Of a DNA stretch of 64,000 nucleotides, positions 56,973 through 64,000 are shown piece after piece. The notes under the pieces were generated by a model, which saw nothing but the letters and a program-made list of their open reading frames with translations, did not search any database and had not been told where the DNA came from. The translations under genes and the position numbers were made by a program. Every line of letters starts with the position of its first letter. Position 1 is the stretch's first letter. The stretch comes from Gnetum montanum (lineage: Eukaryota; Streptophyta; Gnetopsida; Gnetales; Gnetaceae): the NCBI GenBank assembly GCA_015680685.1, contig MNCI01007802.1, forward strand, positions 240,315-304,314, written 5' to 3'.

Positions 56973-59060
56973 ATGGCGGAGGAGGAGGAGGAGGAGAGAA
57001 CCCATGTCGGAATGTTCAGCATGGCGATCATGGGCCATCTCATCCCCTTTGGGGAGCTCGCCAGGCGCCTGTGCATGGATTTCAACTGCAGAGTCACATT
57101 CATAGTGTCCAACCTCAGCTTTACTCTAGAAGCCTCTCGGTACCTGCAGCGCCTCTGCAGCATATGCCCTCACATCGATCTGCATACGCTGGAGATTCCG
57201 CTGCCGCGGGATCCCAGCAAAGACTCTTTCAATGCCTTCGAGGCCTTCGATGCCATGGCGCAGGAATCCCTGCCTCGTGTTAAACAAATCATAAGCAGCA
57301 GCAATTCCGTGCGCGTATTCATAACCGCGATTTTCTGCTCGGGCTATATAACGGAAATTAGCAGCAGCGCAGGCATCCCCAGCTACGTGTTCTTCACCAC
57401 CAGCGGATCGTTTCTGGTGTTCATGCACTGGTTGCCCGATGTGCTGTCGCAGATCTCGGTTCCATTGGCAGAGATTCAGTTCGGGATTCAGATTCCAGGC
57501 CTGCCTACCATTCCTGGCAAGGAGCTGCCCAGCGTTGTGAAGAACCCCGCCGGCGCAGCCTTCCGCATGTTCCGCGACTGCGCGCTTTGTATTCCGCATG
57601 CGGCCGGCGTCCTCGTCAACAGCTTCACTGCCTTAGAGGATCCCGCTGCTCTGCTTGTGAGTTCCTATCCATTTCATCGCTCATTTAAAATTTAAAAATT
57701 ATAAAGTATTACGCGATATTCTTTTACGTATTGACAATCTCAGGGATGCAGTTTGCTAAATAAAGTGAAAGTATTGTTGGTAATATTTTAAGCAAATTAA
57801 CTAAAATGATTTTCTTTTAGTCAGATTGGTTTGTTTCAGACCCCGAGAGTCATGACAATTTGTAAGGACGGAACTCAGAAAAGAATTCTAGTGCTCTTAT
57901 GACTCTGAACGATAATGAACTTTAGTGTCAACTTGCTTCCCTGCTTTGTAAAGAATTCCGACTTCCGATACTGTCATGAACATATCTAATTAAAACAAGA
58001 AAATTTAATGTCAACTTGCTTTATGGGTAGTCGGGAGTAATAGTTGCGCCTTTGGCCGGCTGGATTTTGTGCGGCAGATTGCCATAGGAGACGAACGAGA
58101 TTAAGAAAAGGATTTTAATGCCTACTTTATTTTGATGTCAATCTTTTGCCAGGTAGCTTTTGAGAGGAAGGTGATTAAAAAACGGGATTTTAATGCCTGC
58201 TTTATTTTATTGTCAATCTTTTGCCGGCTGGCTTTTTGTGCAGTAGACATCGTCAGAGGGGATGAACGAGGGAAAAAAAATACAAAAACAAAAAACCAAA
58301 GATTTTAATCCCTACTTTACTTGGCTTACATGCAAAAGAAAAAACAAAAAATGAAACGAAAATTAGTGCTTATTGTTTGGTCACGCAGGGGAAAAAAGTG
58401 GTGTCGCCGATCCACAACATAGGTCCTGTTGTGCGAGCGGAGGAGGCAGAGAACAGGCAAGTGTATTGCCTCCAATGGCTGGACCGGCAGCCTGCAGCCT
58501 CAGTCGTGTTCCTCTGCCTGGGCAGCTGGGCCGCCGTATCTGCAGCACAGTCCACAGAAATGGAGAAGGCTCTGCAGAACTGCGGCCACAGATTTCTGTG
58601 GATGTTTCGCAAACCAGCGGGGCAGAGCAACCCTGAAACAGAGCAAAGCCAAGGGCGAGAACTTGGCTTAGGTTTGGTGGTGGAAACGTGGGTGCCACAG
58701 ATGGCAGTTCTGCGGCACCCTGCCACCGCAGGATTTGTGAGCCACTGCGGCTGGAATTCTACTCTGGAGAGTATCAGCTGCGGCGTGCCCATTATTCCGT
58801 GGCCGCTCATGGGAGATCAGAGCATGAATGCTGTTATGATAGAGCAATATCGTGTTGGAGTACCGCTGCAGAGAGAGGGTGATGGGTTTGTGAAAGCAGA
58901 ATCTCTGAAGAATGCCATTGTGGAGCTCATGGAGGGAAAACACGGGTTTAATGCCAGGAATCGTGCGCTGCAGTTCAAGGATGAGGCCACCCAGGCTTTG
59001 GCAACTGGGGGAAGTTCCAGCAAAGCTATGGCGGATTTGGTGTCAAGCTGGAGAAATTGA
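56973..59060 (+). CDS. UDP-glycosyltransferase, family 1, two exons
   Basis: Transfers a sugar from a UDP-sugar to a small plant metabolite in the cytosol. Exons 56973-57656 and 58389-59060, joined in phase 0 across a GT-AG intron, give 451 residues (family usually 450-490). The start ATG has a good context (CACCATGGCG). Residues 3-8 are Glu; the N-terminal GHLIP holds the catalytic His22. WLDRQP is near 258. The PSPG box is exactly 44 residues (Trp329-Gln372) with HCGWNS at 347-352; Trp at box position 22 and Gln at position 44 suggest UDP-glucose as donor. The usual Asp about 97-99 residues after the His is Ala119 (ITAIFC). The GSWAAVSAAQ and GHRFLWMFR blocks resemble group E (UGT71/72/88-like), but the acceptor cannot be read. 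Exons are GC-richer than the surroundings. Confidence 0.93.
57657..58388 (+). other. UGT intron
   Basis: 732 bp, GTGAGT at the donor and TCACGCAG at the acceptor, phase 0. It contains a local duplication: ATTTTAATGCCT(A/G)CTTTATTTT.ATGTCAATCTTTTGCC-type segments recur at about 58108-58155 and 58185-58225, with related pieces near 58005 and 58300. Confidence 0.85.
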
Positions 59061-60529
59061 TAAAAGAAGAAACACAGGGTTTCAGTTTCAGGTTCGTGTA
59101 ATGTTCCGGTTAATCCAGAATGCCGGATATATTTATGGTTAGCTAGATGTTCATGTAAAATAACAAATAAGATGTTTGCTTCCTTTGAAGACGCCTGAAG
59201 AAGGTTTGGAATGAGTTTGATCTGCGGATTACTATTTTCTTGTTGTGGCTGTTCCAGTGGAATTACTGGGATGTATTCTTTTTGTCGTTTTATAATATCA
59301 TTTCCTATTTTATGTAATTATGTATTTTATGATATAGATTAAACACGTTAGTTGCGTGGTTACAGGCATATCGAATCGCCTTTATCCTTTTAAAAATGCT
59401 CTTCTATTTAGAAAGCATGTGAAGAGCGCCTCTGGAAATCTGAACTGGCCCAAAGGTCTCTGCACACTGTTAAAATTATAAAAATAAAAACCTCGCATGC
59501 ACGCAAGATGCATGTTCAGTACATTGCATCCCACAACGCACCGGGAAATTTTGCACACCTGTAAATTATGCTCAAAGAAACTTCTATGGCAGGTATTGGC
59601 AATTGGCTCTCATTTTTATCTGTTTTTATCTGTAACGTTTGTCTCTAAAATTTTCCATTAGACATAAATCAGAAAGTAACATTGAAGTGGATTCAAAATC
59701 GGATAGGATATTTAATTGATGAATAGTGCTATATTTTTATTAATTATTTCAGTTCAATATATTATTTATTGTTAATTCTGATGTCAGCCAAACACTAAAA
59801 TTTCTGCATTTGATTTTCCACTAAATGAACTCTTAGATTAAAAAAATTTGAAAAATACGGCTACTAACATGAATAGATATAACTAACTTCTTTCCCTAAT
59901 ATTAAACATTTTAATTCAATTTTTGCACCAATTTGTTCTGAATTCTGTTATCTGATTTATGAAAAAGATTACCATTTGTCCATCTTGAAAAAGATTGCCA
60001 ATTTGCTAACCCAATACGATTTTTCTATATATGTTTGTAACAGGTTATTCAAGGGCCAAAGCCCAAAGGAGAATGAATATAAATTACATTGAGAGTTTTG
60101 ACTACTTAGAAATCAAAAGCTAAGATGCGAAGTACACTTACACAACACTTATTTAAGCTAGCCACATGGTAGGTGAAGGGTATGATGCAAATATGTAGCC
60201 CTACCTTTGTTGGAGGCTTTAGGTTTCATAGGAAGATCAAAATAAATAAACAAACAAATCTTAGAATTTTCATTTTGAAATTCAAACTCTAAAAGTGTTT
60301 TACTAAGAAATTATTGAAATTGTTGTACTAAGAAAATATTGAAATGAAACTTAATACTAGGCATTTTATAAGTAAAAATAATGTAGCAAGTTATAAATAA
60401 TTTCTTTTAATGAGGTAATTACATCAAGAAAATTAACTTTAGAGAAATGTTTAAATTGGGAGGGCCACTAGTATAGAATACCATATAGAAGAAATTAAAT
60501 TTGATTATGCAAGTGGTGTTTGAAAAAGA
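59061..60529. other. UGT 3' region and intergenic DNA
   Basis: The UTR presumably ends within the first 100-300 bp; no canonical AATAAA was seen before 59300, only AATAAG-like words near 59166. No further gene recognised. Confidence 0.4.
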
Positions 60530-61930
60530 ATATGCATCAATAAAGCAATAATGCTCTTTAAAAAAAGAGATAGAAAATATCTAAATTATTATAGATTAAT
60601 TGTAATGAATACTATTTTTCCTAAGCTTTTGGGCACTATTCTAGAATCTATACTTGGAAGATGAATTAAGGAAAATCATATACATGCAATTTCCTAAGCA
60701 TGTTTGGGCTGCAACATTCTACTAGTATGGTTTTGGATTGTAAGAAATAGAATCTCAGAAACTTTATATGATAAATCATCTTAACACTTTAAAATATCTT
60801 ATTGATAAAGCAAAACATTCATGCAAGGAAATATTTATCTACTTTGTAGATTTCTACAAGGTCTCTGATGTTGTATTTATAGATTTTCTTGGAATATTTA
60901 GAAGTTCTAGCACACTATTCTCTCTATAATCCAAAACCTTTACAAAGGAGTATGCATTCAGTTTACAAATGGTCATGAAAGAATTTTATCTAATAGTTTT
61001 GTTGGTGATGAACTTGAAGATTGGATGCATAAAATACCAACTCAATTTGCAATTACAATAGGAAGTAGTGCTATCAAACTCTTACTTTGTACTATTGATG
61101 TTTTATTAATTTCAAATTTAATGAAAGGATTACATCAAATGCTTAATACTCTTGATGACTTTTGCTAGCATTCAGAAATGAAAGTTAATGTCCAAAAACC
61201 TAAAATCATGATTTGTGGCATACATAATAAGATGTACATTTTTACTATAGGACATGAACATATAGATATAACCTCCTCGTACAAATATTTTTGCTTGGAA
61301 TACTCTTGCAATTGTAAATGGGATCAATGCATTACTCAAAGGGTTGCAAGTAGTATGAAAAAATTATTTGGCTTAACAAGAAAATGTAAAAAGAAATCTA
61401 TTTTAGATTGGGATATTTGAAAACAACTTTATACTATCATGTTCAACTAACTATTGTTTATGGTTGTGTTGTATGGGGTCATTCTCTATGAAATAAATAC
61501 TGGAAATATATATAAGGAATTTATAAATTTTTTTTGCTCTATACATTTAAAGTGAAAAGAGATATATAATATGATATTATACTTCTTGAAGTAGAGATGA
61601 TGCCCTTAGAAATTAAAGCTATTCATTAGTTTATAGCCTATACTCATAATTGTTTTGCATCTTCTTTGGATATACTTATGAAAAAAGTGGTGATGGAAAC
61701 CCATGATAAAGGATAGATTCATAAGGGATTTCTATGGTTGTTCAAAGGATCTAAGGCTTTGCAAAGAACTTGCAAGTACCATTTTTTAAAAAATGTTTTT
61801 GTTTCTTCAACAATGGCTAGTAGAGTAGGCTTCATTGCTTGACTTCATTGAAGATACAAGATTATTTACTAAGTTTGAATTGTAGGAAATTATTACTCAA
61901 ATATAAACCTCAATTGAAAAGCAAAATGCT
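60530..61930 (+). pseudogene. LINE reverse-transcriptase remnant
   Basis: RT blocks in order: LFKKRDRKYLNYYRLIVMN with KLLGTILES (fingers, about 60550-60655), IYFVDFYKVSDVVF (first catalytic region, about 60835), SFVGDELEDWM (about 61000), CTIDVLLIS at the usual YADD position (Tyr and first Asp altered), MKVNVQKPKIMICG (61178-61219) and SSYKYFCLEYSCNCKWDQCI (about 61278-61335). Frameshifts and stops throughout. Related to the fragment at 42900-43843. LINEs copy by target-primed reverse transcription; this one is dead and has neither endonuclease nor tail visible. Confidence 0.82.
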
Positions 61931-62623
61931 CTTGAAGATAGATAAGAACCATTTATGCCTAATTAGAAAATGATCTCTAAATGGATGCAATAATAGAAAG
62001 AAACATTAGAGAAGTCAAAGATAATAATGAAAGAACAAACAATAGTGATGGATTATCATAATAGTGACTTTGAAAATCTTGTTTATACCATTTACATCAT
62101 AACTACAAAGAAAGAGGTGGTGTTAAATTAACTAGAATGTATGATGACACAACAACAAATTATAGTAGAATGGATTATAGAGCAAAAAATAATGAGTAAA
62201 ACTTTAAACTTTGAATTAAATCAAGAAACTATGTGTGATATGATTTTGCAAGGTAGAAAATAGTTATTAAAGCAATTCTTCAATGTGTTGAAGCTTTATG
62301 TAATTTAGTGAAGAAATAAAAATAAAAAAGGAAAAGAGTTAAAAGTCTCTTAGAAAATCCAAATGAAAAAGATAATTTTAAAAAAGATTTACAACATATT
62401 GTTCATGGTATCATTTAAATCCACCTTTGTTAAACTTTATGTAAGTCTCAAGTACATAATCATTATTTTCATAATATAAAAAGAAGATTGTAATCACTAA
62501 CAAGTAAATTATAATGATTTGTAAATGTATGTATTGTAATTATGACATATTGTAATCCTACCTATGAATATAATTGTGCAAAAATGAATCCTACCTATTT
62601 ATATAAACCAAGAAATTCCTCAA
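61931..62623. other. AT-rich DNA left of element D
   Basis: No gene recognised. It ends in CTCAA, which would be one half of element D's target duplication; the other half lies outside the window. Confidence 0.4.
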
Positions 62624-63565
62624 TGATGAGTGGCGAGATACCCCTACACTCCACCATACGAATATGAGCGTACACGCGCGATCCGGTTGAACTCCGCAGA
62701 CTAAATGCCTTAACGCCACAAGAAATACTTGGGGTTAATCGTTCGTTGTCTTCCCAGGCTTGCTTGTAAGTGTCACAGAGTATGGTTAAGCAAGTCTGAG
62801 GTATGTGATTTTTTTGGTATTTTCAGCTTATCTCCTATGCTATCAGAGAGGAAGGGTTGAGAAACTAAGCTAACTCTAACTAAAGATCTAAGTCTAAATG
62901 AACTAGCGTCAGCATCCGTTCCCACTTACCGGACACACCCTGAACTATGCAACTGTGGCTTACCAAATGCTAATCGTTATTGGGATCACCACACGTAACG
63001 CAAGTGCTCGAAGCGGTTGTACTGCGGCACCTATTTAGCTTAAGTGTGATAAGCAGCCGATTCCTTAGCTAGCCGTACACACCCGTGGGTGCTCGTAACT
63101 AAGTCGTACTTATCACACGTTCTAGCCTAGCAATGAGCAGCCGATTCCTTGACTAGCCGTACACGTCCGTAGACGCTCGTAATCAAGTTGTACTTGTACG
63201 CACTAGGAAAGCAGTAAATAAACAACAATAAAACCACGTGCTGCAAGGTTTATCCAATCAAGTTCGTCTTTATTGCCGTACACAACTTGGGTTAAGGTTA
63301 CAAGCTGCTCGAATAAAGAGCCGTTCACTCTAGGACTCCTACTGCGGGCACATGGGGAAAAATTCGAACTCTGGAGTGATCAATCTGCCAGAGCTTCGCT
63401 ACTTCTAGCCAGGATTTGGAAATAAGGGGAGTGCCACCTCTTATTTATAGATATGGTGGCAGACCGCGATATTGCGTACGCGATATCGCAGGGAAAGACG
63501 CGATATCGCTGCAGCCGTGATATCGCGTATGTGATATCGCGGCACATGCAGGTCGCGTCTCATCA
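62624..63565 (-). repeat. 3' LTR of gypsy D
   Basis: Reverse complement of the B/C LTR, with TGATGAGTGG at the low end and GTCTCATCA at the high end. TATA box reversed at 63442-63449. Rich, intact CGATATCG palindromes at 63468-63541 suggest the youngest copy here. It has a local duplication of the GCCGATTCCTT...CTAGCCGTACAC segment (63057 and 63139). Confidence 0.9.
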
Positions 63566-64000
63566 TACCCCCATGACTGAATGAAAACTCGTCCTTGAGT
63601 TCCTTACAATGATATCAGGTAGGTATGGGATTATTAGGGGAAATGGAAGTAATGGGGTGACATGTGAACGGTCTTTATTACAAGACTTGACAAAACTGGT
63701 GTTCATGACAACAAGGGTGAACACCTTATTACAATGACATCAGGCCATAGTTGGCAGCTGAGAGAAAAGAGGAGAGAGAATAGAAGAGAAGAAGAAAGAA
63801 GAGTCTTGTTGCTGCCAATGCCTAGATTGCACCTTTCGTTGTCCATCCGTAAGCGAATTATCAGTTCCACTCCTTGCATGCTGCTTGAGCGCTGCTCCAC
63901 TCTAAGTATTTGCTCCAGATCCATTCCATTGTTGTATGATGGCCATCTGCACCCACAACACAATCATATATTAGCAAGGGTAATTGAATCATTAAGTAAA
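62624..64000 (-). mobile_element. Gypsy element D, 3' end, minus strand
   Basis: A 942-bp LTR (62624-63565) followed to the right, that is upstream on the minus strand, by the purine tract CATGGGGGTA (63575-63566 minus) and the conserved 3' noncoding region with its CT-rich run (63755-63800). The minus-strand frame at 63963-63703 is the counterpart of B 41184 and C 53360. The rest of the element, including whether it has RT and integrase, is beyond the window. Confidence 0.88.

Noticed and set aside
57126-57599. 157-codon open frame antisense to UGT exon 1, and 146-codon antisense frame at 58370-58810
   Set aside because: Antisense shadows of GC-rich coding exons. They have no recognisable motif, and the sense strand is a clear UGT.

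Overview
This is nuclear DNA from a land plant, most likely a gymnosperm (conifer-like). The only intact protein-coding gene is a two-exon UDP-glycosyltransferase carrying the plant PSPG signature. Nearly everything else is AT-rich, slowly decaying retrotransposon sequence, with Ty3/gypsy and Ty1/copia LTR elements of several ages, LINE remnants and diverged tandem repeats. The gymnosperm assignment is an inference from the abundance of old, nested, unremoved LTR elements; no marker in the window proves it.

Layout. 1-10141: an old Ty3/gypsy element (A) with a truncated 5' LTR, a tRNA-Asp-type primer site, broken gag, protease, RT and integrase, and a full 3' LTR. 10142-13506: decayed DNA with a long unidentified minus-strand reading frame. 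13512-18700: a Ty1/copia element with both LTRs, an initiator-Met primer site and a 5-bp target duplication (GGATT). 18706-21630: decayed DNA with a minus-strand gypsy integrase remnant. 21631-24260: an older copy of an unusual LTR family whose interior carries a 5S-rRNA-derived segment. 26650-28255: a minus-strand gypsy RNase H/integrase remnant. 29760-30660: a reversed copia LTR. 30704-31144: a perfect 74-bp inverted repeat. 31800-32830: degenerate tandem repeats. 33550-34720: a gypsy gag/protease remnant. 35245-42560: gypsy element B, structurally complete (TSD ATTTG). 42900-43843: a LINE RT fragment cut by an LTR element (43844-55599) that carries the 5S-like segment and an intronless CCR4-type nuclease pseudogene, and is itself split by gypsy element C (48470-54582, TSD ATGAT). 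55605-59400: the low-copy island with the UGT gene. 60530-61930: a second LINE RT remnant. 62624-64000: the 3' end of a fourth related gypsy element (D) on the minus strand, running out of the window.

Main biological points. B and C belong to one family with A, but both lack reverse transcriptase, RNase H and integrase through what looks like the same deletion, so they are gag-protease-only elements that needed another element's enzymes. The 43844-55599 element shows no RT or integrase; it carries host-derived sequence (a CCR4/nocturnin-type nuclease reading frame and a 5S gene promoter segment) between LTRs with a tRNA-iMet primer site. The UGT gene is open throughout and has a textbook 44-residue PSPG box, but the position expected to hold the Asp partner of its catalytic His holds Ala.

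All calls are by eye from sequence and remembered family motifs; no alignment or database search was run.
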